Origin: Acidobacteriaceae bacterium
Lineage (GTDB): Bacteria > Acidobacteriota > Terriglobia > Terriglobales > Acidobacteriaceae
Direction: 5' to 3'
DNA length: 64,000 bases
NCBI GenBank assembly: GCA_030041045.1
Contig: JASHOQ010000047.1
Span: 149,852-213,851, forward strand
Part shown: positions 1 through 7,927 of the stretch, in pieces
Position numbering within the stretch: position 1 is the stretch's first letter
Layout of the letters: each line of letters begins with the position of its first letter
Notes under the pieces: model-generated
Told to the model about the DNA's origin: nothing
Seen by the model: only the letters and a program-made list of their open reading frames with translations
The model's database searches: none
Translations under genes and position numbers: made by a program

Positions 1-505
1 TGTCGCCCACGGCCACCTGCGGATAAAGCTCTTCGAGATCGGCCTTGGCCATACGGATGCATCCGTGCGACGCAGCCTTGCCGATGGAGTTGGGCTCATT
101 GGTTCCGTGAATGCCGTAGCCGCGGATGCTGAGGCCCATCCAGCGCGAACCCACCGGGTTGCGCGGACCGGGCGGAACGAACTTGCCGTCGTGCGCGTAG
201 GTCGGATTCATAACCCGCCGCGCGATGGTGAACGTGCCCACCGGGCTCGGCGTAGACGCCTTGCCCACGGCGACGGGGTAAATCTTCTTCACCGCGCCGT
301 CTTCAATCAGGGCCAGCTTGCGGTCTTCCAGGCTCACGACAATCTCTCTCTTGCTTGGCGTGGTTGCTGTTGAGCTTGCTGCACTCATGCCGCTCGCCTG
401 CGCCTTGGTTGTGCCTGGCGCCTGTGCGCTTTGTCCCGCCGCGCCTGCCACCAGAATCGCCGCCATTGCCGCCGTCGCCATCCCGCTGCGCCTGAGAACT
501 GTCAT
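1..505 (-). CDS. L,D-transpeptidase (YkuD family), 3' end missing
   Basis: Periplasmic peptidoglycan cross-linking enzyme that makes 3-3 cross-links or attaches proteins to peptidoglycan. The reverse strand reads from ATG at 505, with GGAGG 6 nt upstream, into a signal peptide (residues about 1-25), a Ser/Ala/Thr linker, and a YkuD domain. The catalytic signature is visible near the window edge: HGTNEPNSIGKAASHGCIRM, with the SHGCIRM catalytic Cys. The typical PVG..T..P.G.F block precedes it (YPVAVGKASTPSPVGTF). The C-terminus lies outside the window, so length cannot be compared with the family. The next gene leftward is not seen. Family assignment is secure; the physiological substrate is unknown. 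Confidence 0.88.
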   Translation of the reverse strand, partial: MTVLRRSGMATAAMAAILVAGAAGQSAQAPGTTKAQASGMSAASSTATTPSKREIVVSLEDRKLALIEDGAVKKIYPVAVGKASTPSPVGTFTIARRVMNPTYAHDGKFVPPGPRNPVGSRWMGLSIRGYGIHGTNEPNSIGKAASHGCIRMAKADLEELYPQVAVGD

Positions 506-571
506 CGCGTCCTCCTCGGTCTCCAAATCGCCTGCGCCGGGAAGAAGTGCAAGGCACGTGCCAATGTTATT

Positions 572-584
572 TGATTTAAAATCA
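572..584. repeat. Short AT-rich inverted repeat in the 506-778 intergenic gap
   Basis: TGATTT-A-AAATCA is a perfect 6+1+6 inverted repeat in an otherwise GC-rich gap upstream of the L,D-transpeptidase start (505, minus strand). It could be a regulator site or part of an AT-rich promoter. Nothing else recognisable lies between 506 and 778. Confidence 0.3.
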
Positions 585-778
585 ATTAGTTATGGGAGAT
601 GCGCGCTTGGGTGTGCGTGTCAGCGCACACACGCTGTGCGCCGGCTGACACGGAGAAAGCAGCTCGGGTTGAGCGAAGTTTTCGAAGGAATCAACGACGC
701 TTGCGAAGCGTTGGCGGAGAAAATTGGAGTGCGCCGGAGCACGCCTTGCGGCTCGGCCGAGCGGCCTCTCCCTGCGCT

Positions 779-1969
779 CTACTCGATGCGCTCAATGGCG
801 ATGGCCGTGGCTTCGCCGCCGCCGATGCAGAGCGCGGCCACTCCGCGGGTGCGGCCGTACTTTTTAAGCGCCGCAAGCAGCGTTACCAGAATGCGCGCGC
901 CGGAAGCGCCGATGGGGTGGCCGAGCGCGCAGGCCCCGCCGTGCACATTCACTTTTTCGGCCGGCAGCTCAAGGTCGCGCATGGCCGCCATGGTGACCAC
1001 GGCAAAAGCCTCGTTGATCTCCCAGAGATCGATTTCCGCAAATGACCAGCCAGTAAGTTCGAGCAGCTTCTGGATCGCGCCGATGGGCGCCGTGGTAAAC
1101 AGACCCGGCGCCTGCGCGTGCGTGGCATGGCCCACGACGCGGGCAAGCGGCCGCACGCCGAGCCGCTCTGCCTCCTGCTGCCGCATCAGCACCAGCGCCG
1201 CCGCGCCATCGGAGATGGAGCTCGAATTGGCCGCAGTCACGGTGCCGTTTTCTTCGAAGGCCGGCTTGAGCGTGGGGATCTTTTCCGGCTTCGCCTTCTG
1301 CGGCAGTTCGTCGTGCTCCACCATGCGCTCGGTCTTGCCTGATTTCACCATGACGGGCACGATCTCCGCGGCAAAGCTGCCGTCGGCGATGGCCCGCTGC
1401 GCGCGGCCGAGCGAGCACAATGCAAAGGCGTCCTGCTCCGGGCGTGTGAACGCGTAACTCTGCGCGCATTTCTCCGCAAAGGTGCCCATCAGCCGGCCTT
1501 TGTCGTAGGCATCTTCCAGGCCGTCCAAGAACATGTGGTCGTAAACGCGCTGGTGGCCCAGGCGGTAGCCGGCGCGGGCGCCAGGGAGCAGATAAGGCGC
1601 GTTGCTCATGCTCTCCATTCCACCGGCCACGGCGATGTCGAGGCTGCCCGCGCGAATCAGGTCGTGCGCCAGCATAACGGCCTTCATGCCCGAGCCGCAC
1701 ACCTTGTTGATGGTGGTTGCGCCGGTCGAAAGCGGCAGGCCGGCTCCGAGCGCAGCCTGGCGCGCAGGCGCCTGCCCCAGCCCTGCGGGCAGCACGCAGC
1801 CAAAAAAGACTTCCTGAATCGATTCGCCGGGAATGCCGGCGCGCTCCACCGCGGCGCGAATGGCCGCGCTGCCCAACTCAGGCGCAGTGAGATCCTTGAG
1901 ATCCCCTTGAAAAGCGCCAATGGGCGTGCGCGCGCAGCCGGCAATGACAATCGGATCTTGGTCGACCAT
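779..1969 (-). CDS. Acetyl-CoA acetyltransferase (thiolase)
   Basis: Type II thiolase of 396 aa, the usual family length. It condenses or cleaves acetoacetyl-CoA or a 2-methyl-acetoacetyl-CoA type substrate. Visible catalytic residues are nucleophile Cys91 in NKVCGSGMKAV, His351 in CALGHPIGASG and Cys381 in ALCIGGGEA. The ATG at 1969 lies 22 nt after the stop of the upstream dehydrogenase gene, so the two are probably co-transcribed. With the divergent acyl-CoA dehydrogenase at 2824 it forms a short-chain or branched-chain acyl-CoA oxidation cluster. A 2-methylacetoacetyl-CoA role in isoleucine breakdown is inferred from the neighbours only; a biosynthetic thiolase role is the alternative. 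Confidence 0.9.
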   Translation of the reverse strand: MVDQDPIVIAGCARTPIGAFQGDLKDLTAPELGSAAIRAAVERAGIPGESIQEVFFGCVLPAGLGQAPARQAALGAGLPLSTGATTINKVCGSGMKAVMLAHDLIRAGSLDIAVAGGMESMSNAPYLLPGARAGYRLGHQRVYDHMFLDGLEDAYDKGRLMGTFAEKCAQSYAFTRPEQDAFALCSLGRAQRAIADGSFAAEIVPVMVKSGKTERMVEHDELPQKAKPEKIPTLKPAFEENGTVTAANSSSISDGAAALVLMRQQEAERLGVRPLARVVGHATHAQAPGLFTTAPIGAIQKLLELTGWSFAEIDLWEINEAFAVVTMAAMRDLELPAEKVNVHGGACALGHPIGASGARILVTLLAALKKYGRTRGVAALCIGGGEATAIAIERIE

Positions 1970-1991
1970 ATGCCCTTGGAGGAGGAAAAAC

Positions 1992-2786
1992 TCAGCGCGG
2001 CGCCATGCGCAGCGCGCCGTCGAGCCGGATTACTTCTCCGTTCAGCATTCTATTCTCGCAGATGTGTTTAACCAGGGCGGCGAACTCCGAGGGACTGCCC
2101 AGGCGCGCGGGGAAGGGAACGCCGGCCGCGAGCGCGCTGCGCACATCTTCGGGAAATCCGGCCATCATCGGCGTCTCAAAAACGCCTGGCGCGATGGTGA
2201 CCACGCGAATCCCCACCCGCGCCAGCTCGCGTGCAATGGGCAGCGTCATCGCCGCTACGCCGCCCTTCGATGCCGCGTACGCCGCCTGGCCGATCTGCCC
2301 GTCAAACGCGGCGATCGAAGCCGTGTTGACGATCACGCCGCGTTCGCCGTCTTCACTTGGATTTTCTCTCGCCATGGCTTCGGCGGCCAGCCGGATCATG
2401 TTGAAGGTTCCGACTAAATTGATTTGGACCGCGCGGGCAAATGTCTCCAGCCGGTGTGGTTGCTCGCGGCCGAGGACTTTTTCGGCGGGCGCAATGCCCG
2501 CGCAGTTCACCAGGCCATGCAAGTGGCCGAAGGCCGAAAGGGCAAGCGCAACGGCCGCCTTGCCGTCGGCTTCGCCGGCTACATCCGTGCGGGCAAAACG
2601 CACTGCATCTCCAAGCTCCGCGGCGAGCGCTTCGCCGGCCTCGCGCTGCAGGTCCGCAAGAAGCGCGCGTCCGCCTTCCTGCACGATCATCCGCGCCGTT
2701 GCCGCTCCCAGGCCAGATGCGGCGCCCGTGACCAGAAAAACGTGATCCTGAATCTGCATGCTTGGCTGCGCAAATCCATCTGTCAT
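1992..2786 (-). CDS. 3-hydroxyacyl-CoA dehydrogenase, SDR family (HSD10-like)
   Basis: 264-aa short-chain dehydrogenase that oxidises 3-hydroxyacyl-CoA with NAD+. The Rossmann motif TGAASGLG is at the N-terminus, followed by NCAGIAPA, and the catalytic Ser-Tyr-Lys set sits in [18 protein letters not shown]. The text around [14 protein letters not shown] and the HSD10-type insertion before the catalytic Ser match 17-beta-HSD10/2-methyl-3-hydroxybutyryl-CoA dehydrogenases rather than FabG. The open frame extends upstream, but ATG 2786 has GGAG 6 nt before it and gives a normal N-terminus; another ATG lies at 2759. It is the first gene of an operon with the thiolase, and diverges from the acyl-CoA dehydrogenase with only 37 nt between starts. 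Confidence 0.87.
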   Translation of the reverse strand: MTDGFAQPSMQIQDHVFLVTGAASGLGAATARMIVQEGGRALLADLQREAGEALAAELGDAVRFARTDVAGEADGKAAVALALSAFGHLHGLVNCAGIAPAEKVLGREQPHRLETFARAVQINLVGTFNMIRLAAEAMARENPSEDGERGVIVNTASIAAFDGQIGQAAYAASKGGVAAMTLPIARELARVGIRVVTIAPGVFETPMMAGFPEDVRSALAAGVPFPARLGSPSEFAALVKHICENRMLNGEVIRLDGALRMAPR

Positions 2787-2823
2787 AATACTCCACGTAC
2801 ATCGGCATTCCTGAGGCAAGAAG

Positions 2824-4011
2824 GTGGAGGCGCGAAACTTGGTTGCGGTGCGAACTTCGAGTCCGCTGACGCAGTTGAGCGAAGAGGAAATTCTCTTCCG
2901 CGAGACCGTGCGCCGGTTCGCTTCAGAGCGCGTGGCGCCTCTGGTGCGGCGCATGGACGAAGAGCAGCAGATGGACTCAGGCCTGGTGCGCAGCCTGTTC
3001 GAGCTCGGGCTGATGGGCATTGCCATTCCGGAAGAATGCGGCGGGGGAAGCGGAACCTTTTTTGATTCAATCCTGGCCGTCGAAGCTATCTCCGCGGTCG
3101 ACCCCGCGGTGGGCGTGCTTCTCGATGTTCAGAACACGCTGGTCGCGGCCGCGCTTTTGCATTGGGGAACCGATGCGCAGAAGAAGCAGTATCTCCCGCG
3201 GCTCGCCGCTGACACCGTGGGCGCCTACGCGCTGAGCGAGGCCGGCTCCGGCTCCGATGCTTTCGCGCTCGCCACACGCGCCGCGCGCCGCGGCGACGCC
3301 TGGATTCTGAACGGGCGCAAGCTCTGGATCTCGAATGCAAAAGAGGCCGGCCTCTTCATCGTCTTCGCTACCGTAGACGCGAGCGCGGGGTACAAGGGAA
3401 TCACCGCTTTTCTGGTGGAGAAGGGCGCGGGCGGATTCACTGTCGGCCGCAAGGAGGACAAGCTCGGGATACGCGCCTCGAGCACCTGCGAACTCATCCT
3501 GGAGGATTGCGCCGTGCCGGGATCGCAGCTCCTCGGCGAGCCGGGCGCGGGTTACAAAATTGCCATCGAGACGCTGAACGAGGGGCGCATCGGCATCGGC
3601 GCGCAGATGCTCGGCCTGGCGCAGGGTGCGTGGACGCACGCCGCGCGCTACGCCAAAGAGCGCAAGCAATTCGGCCGCGCGATTGCGGATTTTCAGGCCA
3701 TGCAGTTTCAGCTGGCGGAGATGGCGACGGACATCGAAGCGGCGCGGCTGCTGGTCTACAACGCGGCTCGCCTCGCCGATACCCGAACTTTCGGGGCCGG
3801 CGCCGATTTCCGCAAGGAAGCGGCCATGTGCAAGTACTTTGCGTCGCACGCGGCCGAACGCGTGGCCAGTCTTGCCGTCGAGGTCTTCGGCGGTTTGGGC
3901 TTCGTCAAGGATTCGCCCGTGGAAAAGCTTTATCGCGACGCGAAGATCGGAAAGATTTACGAGGGCACGTCGTTCATGCAGTTGGCCACGATTGCCAAGC
4001 TGACGCTCTAG
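2824..4011 (+). CDS. Short/branched-chain acyl-CoA dehydrogenase
   Basis: FAD-dependent acyl-CoA dehydrogenase of 395 aa that introduces the alpha-beta double bond and passes electrons to ETF. The FAD/substrate-binding text [17 protein letters not shown] and WISNAKEAG is typical, and the catalytic Glu is about residue 380 in [10 protein letters not shown] near the C-terminus, the position used by short- and branched-chain members. GTG 2824 gives the longest product. TTG at 2839 is an alternative because GGAGG lies 8 nt before it, and the difference is only 5 residues. It is divergent from the SDR-thiolase operon. The missing enoyl-CoA hydratase must be encoded elsewhere. Confidence 0.9.
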   Translation: MEARNLVAVRTSSPLTQLSEEEILFRETVRRFASERVAPLVRRMDEEQQMDSGLVRSLFELGLMGIAIPEECGGGSGTFFDSILAVEAISAVDPAVGVLLDVQNTLVAAALLHWGTDAQKKQYLPRLAADTVGAYALSEAGSGSDAFALATRAARRGDAWILNGRKLWISNAKEAGLFIVFATVDASAGYKGITAFLVEKGAGGFTVGRKEDKLGIRASSTCELILEDCAVPGSQLLGEPGAGYKIAIETLNEGRIGIGAQMLGLAQGAWTHAARYAKERKQFGRAIADFQAMQFQLAEMATDIEAARLLVYNAARLADTRTFGAGADFRKEAAMCKYFASHAAERVASLAVEVFGGLGFVKDSPVEKLYRDAKIGKIYEGTSFMQLATIAKLTL

Positions 4012-4077
4012 TTTCTGGTCGGGCGCCAAAGGCCCGCATGCCGCATTCCGGACCCGGTTTGTGGTTCAATAGAAGAG

Positions 4078-5109
4078 ATGGCAAAACCCCGCAGATCGAC
4101 GTTGCGCGGCCGCTGGCTGAGGGCCAGGCGCAAAGTGCGCGAAATCGCCATCGTGGGCCGCGCGCTCGCGTCGACGTCGCACCCCGTCATGGCACAGATC
4201 ATTCCCATGCGCTACTGCAACCTGAGCTGCGCCTACTGCAATGAGTACGACAAGGTCTCGGAACCGGTGCCGCTTGAAGAGATGGTTCGCCGCATCGATC
4301 ATCTCGGCCGGCTGGGCACCAGCATCATCACCATCTCCGGCGGCGAGCCGCTCACCCATCCGCAACTCGACGACGTGATCCGGCGCATGCGCAAAACCGG
4401 CGCACTGGCCGGCATCATTACGAACGGGTATCTGCTCAACCAGGAGCGCATCGAGCGGCTGAACCGCGCCGGTCTCGATCACATGCAGATTTCCATCGAC
4501 AACGTGGATCCGGACGATGTTTCCAAGAAGAGTCTCAAGGTCCTCGACAAAAAGCTGCAAATGCTCGCCCAGTTCGCCGAGTTCCACGTGAACATCAACT
4601 CCGTGGTCGGCGGCGGCATTCGCAACCCGAACGACGCGCTGGTCATCGGCCGCCGCGCGCTCGAGCTCGGATTCACCTCGACCATCGGCATCATCCACGA
4701 CGGCGACGGCCAGCTGAAGCCGCTCAAGCCGGATGAGGCCCGCGTTTACTTTGAGATGCGCCGCATGCGCAAACGCAATTACTCGCGCTTCAACCAGTTT
4801 CAGGAAGCTATTGCACAGGGCCGCCCCAACGACTGGCGTTGCCGCGCCGGCTCGCGTTACCTCTACATCTGCGAAGACGGCTTGGTGCACTATTGCTCGC
4901 AGCAGCGCGGCTCGCCCGGCATTCCCATCGCCGACTACACGCGCGAGCACGTCAAACGCGAGTTCCTTACTGCCAAGAGTTGCGCGCCCAACTGCACCAT
5001 CAGCTGCGTGCACCAGGTGAGCCACATCGACCACTGGCGCGCACCGCAAACCAGCACGGTTTCGCCGGGCAGCGGCGGCGAGCTGGTGCAGATTCAGTCC
5101 GGCGGCTGA
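4078..5109 (+). CDS. Radical SAM protein with cysteine-rich C-terminal extension
   Basis: 343-aa protein with the 4Fe-4S/SAM motif in [11 protein letters not shown] (CxxxCxxC, about residues 45-52), followed by [12 protein letters not shown] and ITNGYLLN of a radical SAM barrel. After the barrel, more cysteines appear in [23 protein letters not shown] and [12 protein letters not shown], resembling a SPASM or twitch domain that binds auxiliary clusters. Such proteins often modify peptides or act on lipids and cofactors. No precursor peptide gene is evident beside it, so the substrate is unknown. The N-terminus is Arg/Lys-rich. ATG 4078 is used; a later Met (MAQIIPMRY) would shorten it by about 38 residues. 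Confidence 0.8.
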   Translation: MAKPRRSTLRGRWLRARRKVREIAIVGRALASTSHPVMAQIIPMRYCNLSCAYCNEYDKVSEPVPLEEMVRRIDHLGRLGTSIITISGGEPLTHPQLDDVIRRMRKTGALAGIITNGYLLNQERIERLNRAGLDHMQISIDNVDPDDVSKKSLKVLDKKLQMLAQFAEFHVNINSVVGGGIRNPNDALVIGRRALELGFTSTIGIIHDGDGQLKPLKPDEARVYFEMRRMRKRNYSRFNQFQEAIAQGRPNDWRCRAGSRYLYICEDGLVHYCSQQRGSPGIPIADYTREHVKREFLTAKSCAPNCTISCVHQVSHIDHWRAPQTSTVSPGSGGELVQIQSGG

Positions 5110-5156
5110 GCTCCGATCAAAAGCCCGTTTAGATTTGGGCGAGGAATACGCTTACG

Positions 5157-5265
5157 GCATTTTCTGAGTGACTGTGTCCTTTTCACTGCCTCGCAAGATC
5201 GCCGCTCCCTGTTGGTCGCGTCGACTCAGCTTTCCGTCTTCGGGATACAGCTACTCAGAAAATGC
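5157..5265. repeat. 13-bp perfect inverted repeat enclosing 83 nt
   Basis: GCATTTTCTGAGT at 5157-5169 is repeated in inverted orientation as ACTCAGAAAATGC at 5253-5265. The right arm ends one base before the stop codon of the minus-strand gene ending at 5267. It lies between convergent genes, so it could be a bidirectional terminator, a small structured RNA, or the ends of a tiny non-autonomous element. Confidence 0.55.
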
Positions 5266-5266
5266 A

Positions 5267-5938
5267 TTAGCGGCGCGCCTGCGCCATGGCCTGGTCGATG
5301 GTCCGGTAGAGGTCGTGATCGGGATCGAGAACCTCAAGGTAATTGGTCCCGTTGGCTCCCGCCGTCACTACAAAAATGGTCGGCGTGTGCACCACCCCTG
5401 TGCGCATGCCCACCTGGGTGTCGGCCTGGACCTCGGCGTTCAGCTTACCCGTGGGGTCGATGGCGAACGGCAGCGCGACGCCGTGCCCCTGAGCGAATTT
5501 TTCCGTGAACTGGCGCAGCACGTCGGGATTGTAGATGTAGGGCTGATTCGCGAAAACCTCGTCGCGGTATTCGTCGCCCAGCGCCTTGCTTTTGGTGTCG
5601 AACCAGCGCGCGTACACGGCCGCGTTGGGACTCCATAGGTGGCCCGGGATGAGAAAGTCGTGGCGCACCCAGGGAATCTTGTATTGCGCTGCCGCGCCCT
5701 TCAGGATGGGGTTGGCGTGGGCGCAGGCGGGGCACTCGAGATCGTCGAATTCCACAATGGCGATATGCGCGCCGGGCGGCGGCTTGAGCGCGGAGGCGTC
5801 AAGAACCTTGGTGGGCGCGCTCTGCGCCAGCAACGCGGATGCGCTGAAGGCAGCAAAGGCAAGGAGCGCGGCCACTGCGCAAGCACGCAGCCGGCGAACC
5901 GGGGCAATTGCATAAGGGCGGAGACGCAGTTTGAGCAT
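5267..5938 (-). CDS. Exported DsbA-like thioredoxin-fold protein (paralog 2)
   Basis: 223 aa from ATG 5938. The N-terminus has a basic region (RRLRAC) and a hydrophobic stretch (VAALLAFAAFSASALLAQ) that looks like a signal peptide. A DSBA-type thioredoxin fold follows with active site CPAC in FDDLECPACAHANP, then IPWVRHDF, AAVYARWFDTKSK and the cis-Pro loop HTPTIFVV. It probably acts as a periplasmic thiol-disulfide oxidoreductase. It lies just downstream of a close tandem paralog (6017-6712). An earlier ATG at 6010, preceded by AAGGGCG and only 6 nt from the upstream stop, would place the hydrophobic region about 40 residues in; the shorter start is preferred for the signal peptide. Confidence 0.78.
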   Translation of the reverse strand: MLKLRLRPYAIAPVRRLRACAVAALLAFAAFSASALLAQSAPTKVLDASALKPPPGAHIAIVEFDDLECPACAHANPILKGAAAQYKIPWVRHDFLIPGHLWSPNAAVYARWFDTKSKALGDEYRDEVFANQPYIYNPDVLRQFTEKFAQGHGVALPFAIDPTGKLNAEVQADTQVGMRTGVVHTPTIFVVTAGANGTNYLEVLDPDHDLYRTIDQAMAQARR

Positions 5939-6016
5939 AAGTGTGGGACGCCTTCGAGAATCGATTGTAACAATCGGAGGCGCATGAGCCGCGCGCGCCG
6001 CCAGCCTCATCGCCCT

Positions 6017-6712
6017 TTATTTGCGCGTTTCCGCCAGGGCCTGGTCGATCAACTGGTAGAGCCGCGTGCGATCGACCACTTCGACAAAAGGCGGCGCAGC
6101 GTTGGCGCCGTTGGTTACCACCCAGATGGTGGGCGTGTGCTCAATGCCGATGCGCTGGCCGAGCGCGTAATCGGCCTTCACTTCGGCGGCCAGCTGGCCT
6201 TGCGGATCGACGGAGAAAGGCAGCGCGATGCCATGGCTCTGAGCGTAGTTTTCCGTGAACTGGGTCAACCCGCCGGGCGTCTCAATGGAGGGCTGATTGG
6301 CAAAAACCGTATTGCGATAGTCATCGCCGAGTTTCTTGCTTTTGGTGTCGAACCAGCGGGCGTACACCGCGGCCTGAAAACTCCAGTTGTGAAAGGGCAG
6401 CGGGAAATCGTGCCGCACCCAGGGAATGTCATACTTGGCCGTGGCTTCCATGAGCAGAGGATTGGCGGCGGCGCAGTCAGGGCATTCCAGGTCTTCGAAT
6501 TCGATGACGGCCACGCGCGCGCCCGCGGGCGGCTTCAGCGCTTCGGGATCGTGCACCTGCGTGGTGGGCGGCGCGCCGAATTGCGCGCGAGCCTGGGCTG
6601 TGCTCATGAGCAGCGCAGCCGCGGCAATCTCCAGGGCAAGGACAGCGAGCCTGCGGCTGAGCCGGCGAAAAAGATGGTGCATGCTGGCCATGGCGATGGT
6701 ACGGCTCCTCAT
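6017..6712 (-). CDS. Exported DsbA-like thioredoxin-fold protein (paralog 1)
   Basis: 231 aa with an N-terminal signal peptide (hydrophobic LAVLALEIAAAALLMSTAQA after RRLSRR) and a DSBA-family thioredoxin fold. The redox motif is CPDC in FEDLECPDCAAANP, and the cis-Pro loop is HTPTIWVV. It shares long blocks with the next gene (IPWVRHDF, AAVYARWFDTKSK, VFANQP), so the pair arose by tandem duplication. The CxxC dipeptide differs (PD versus PA), which commonly tunes redox potential, so the two may have different roles. Several in-frame Met codons occur in the first 11 residues; ATG 6712 is the outermost. Confidence 0.8.
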   Translation of the reverse strand: MRSRTIAMASMHHLFRRLSRRLAVLALEIAAAALLMSTAQARAQFGAPPTTQVHDPEALKPPAGARVAVIEFEDLECPDCAAANPLLMEATAKYDIPWVRHDFPLPFHNWSFQAAVYARWFDTKSKKLGDDYRNTVFANQPSIETPGGLTQFTENYAQSHGIALPFSVDPQGQLAAEVKADYALGQRIGIEHTPTIWVVTNGANAAPPFVEVVDRTRLYQLIDQALAETRK

Positions 6713-6759
6713 CTCATTTTAACGGCTTGAGTCCTGGAATGTTGCGGAGGCGCACGCAG

Positions 6760-6867
6760 TTATTGGCCGCGGTCACGTTTGCGCTCGGCCATCCACCGGC
6801 GCCATTTCAAGTCGGCATAGAAGGAGCCGGCGATAACGAAAGCAGCGGCGATGACTAGGAAAAGCAT
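6760..6867 (-). CDS. 35-aa single-span membrane protein
   Basis: A short frame whose ATG (6867-6865) overlaps the TGA of the upstream membrane-protein gene as TGATG, the classic arrangement for translational coupling. The product begins MLFLVIAAAFVIAGSFYADL and ends with a basic tail rich in Arg and Lys (KWRRWMAERKRDRGQ). This is one transmembrane helix with a positive cytoplasmic end. No family is recognised. The overlap, the composition and the position after a multi-span membrane protein suggest a small partner subunit. Confidence 0.6.
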   Translation of the reverse strand: MLFLVIAAAFVIAGSFYADLKWRRWMAERKRDRGQ

Positions 6868-7397
6868 CACTTAAGATTCAGGTTCACCCCATCCGCGTGG
6901 GAAAATTGCCCGCGGTGCGACGCCACAAGCTGATACAGGAGGACGCATGCCAGGTCGCCGGAGAGCGCGAAATAATCGTCAAACGCTCCGGGAATGTTGA
7001 TGGGCAGCATCTCGTAAACGTAGACAAGAATGGGAAAGATCAGCCATTTCCGGTCGGCGCTCGCATTGGGGCCGCCTTCGTGGTACACGCGCCACAGGCA
7101 CCACGTGAGCAGCATGCCCGAGCCGATGGCCGCCGGCGCGGTAAACAGGTCGGCTCCCAGGCTGAAGGGCATGAGGACGAGCGACCAGACAACGGAAAAG
7201 ATAACGGGGAGAAAAACATCCACCAGCGTGAGGCGCCGGGTGAAGAACGCGAGCAGCGTTGCCGCCACCAGGCAGACGGCAAAGGTGCCGAAGCACGCAA
7301 TCAACCCTGCACGCCAGCTCTGCGCAACCCAAAATGCAAGACCCACGGCGACGGAGAGCGGCGCCGAAACCACCACTACAAGCAAGCTCTTCCACAT
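6867..7397 (-). CDS. Multi-span inner-membrane protein, unknown function
   Basis: 176 aa from ATG 7397, which has a strong GGGAGGGG site just upstream; the open frame begins 20 codons earlier without one. About five hydrophobic segments are visible, starting MWKSLLVVVVSAPLSVAVGL and later VDVFLPVIFSVVWSLVLMPF and IGSGMLLTWCLWRVY. No catalytic motif or known family was recognised. Its stop overlaps the start of a 35-aa membrane peptide, so the two are likely made together. Confidence 0.65.
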   Translation of the reverse strand: MWKSLLVVVVSAPLSVAVGLAFWVAQSWRAGLIACFGTFAVCLVAATLLAFFTRRLTLVDVFLPVIFSVVWSLVLMPFSLGADLFTAPAAIGSGMLLTWCLWRVYHEGGPNASADRKWLIFPILVYVYEMLPINIPGAFDDYFALSGDLACVLLYQLVASHRGQFSHADGVNLNLK

Positions 7398-7499
7398 GGG
7401 ACCCCTCCCGCAATTCTGACTGAATTGATTGTCCATCCATTGGGGGGCAATTCGCAAATTCCAGGGGAGGGCTCCGTTCCGCCGCTTAATGCGGACGGC

Positions 7500-7784
7500 C
7501 TAATTCGGCTTGCCGCGCGTATTCCATTGCGCGAGGAATGCCTGGAGCGCGATCTCGGGATCCATCGCACCCTTGCCGGAAAGGCTCGCGGAAAGGAGCT
7601 GAAAATAGGTTTCGACGTGGGTGCCGAGATCGGGATCGCGCCGCACTTTGGCGAGCATGTCATCTACCTCTCCTTCGCCGACAATCATCTTCACCACCTC
7701 GGCAAAGGTCAGGTAGACGCCCAGTTCCTGCGAGAGGGCCTTGACCAGGTTGAGCAGATACGCGTTCTGTTCGGCTTCGTTCAT
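7500..7784 (-). CDS. Small conserved-looking hypothetical protein
   Basis: 94 aa from ATG 7784 (AGGG about 8 nt upstream), beginning MNEAEQNAYLLNLVKALSQE. It is largely alpha-helical and acidic, with no signal peptide or membrane segment. The frame could begin 37 codons earlier, but that stretch is Arg-rich and lacks a ribosome site. No family recognised. It stands alone between two minus-strand genes with about 100-140 nt gaps. Confidence 0.5.
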   Translation of the reverse strand: MNEAEQNAYLLNLVKALSQELGVYLTFAEVVKMIVGEGEVDDMLAKVRRDPDLGTHVETYFQLLSASLSGKGAMDPEIALQAFLAQWNTRGKPN

Positions 7785-7927
7785 GGGTACCCTGAGGAAT
7801 TGCGCCATTATACGTTGCGGAAGTCGCAACGGGAATGAACGCCGGGTGGGTGATTCCGCCGTGCGCGCGTCAGGTGAGGCTTGCCGCAATCGCACTCAGC
7901 CGTCGCGCTTCCAGCAGAGCTGCGAAC

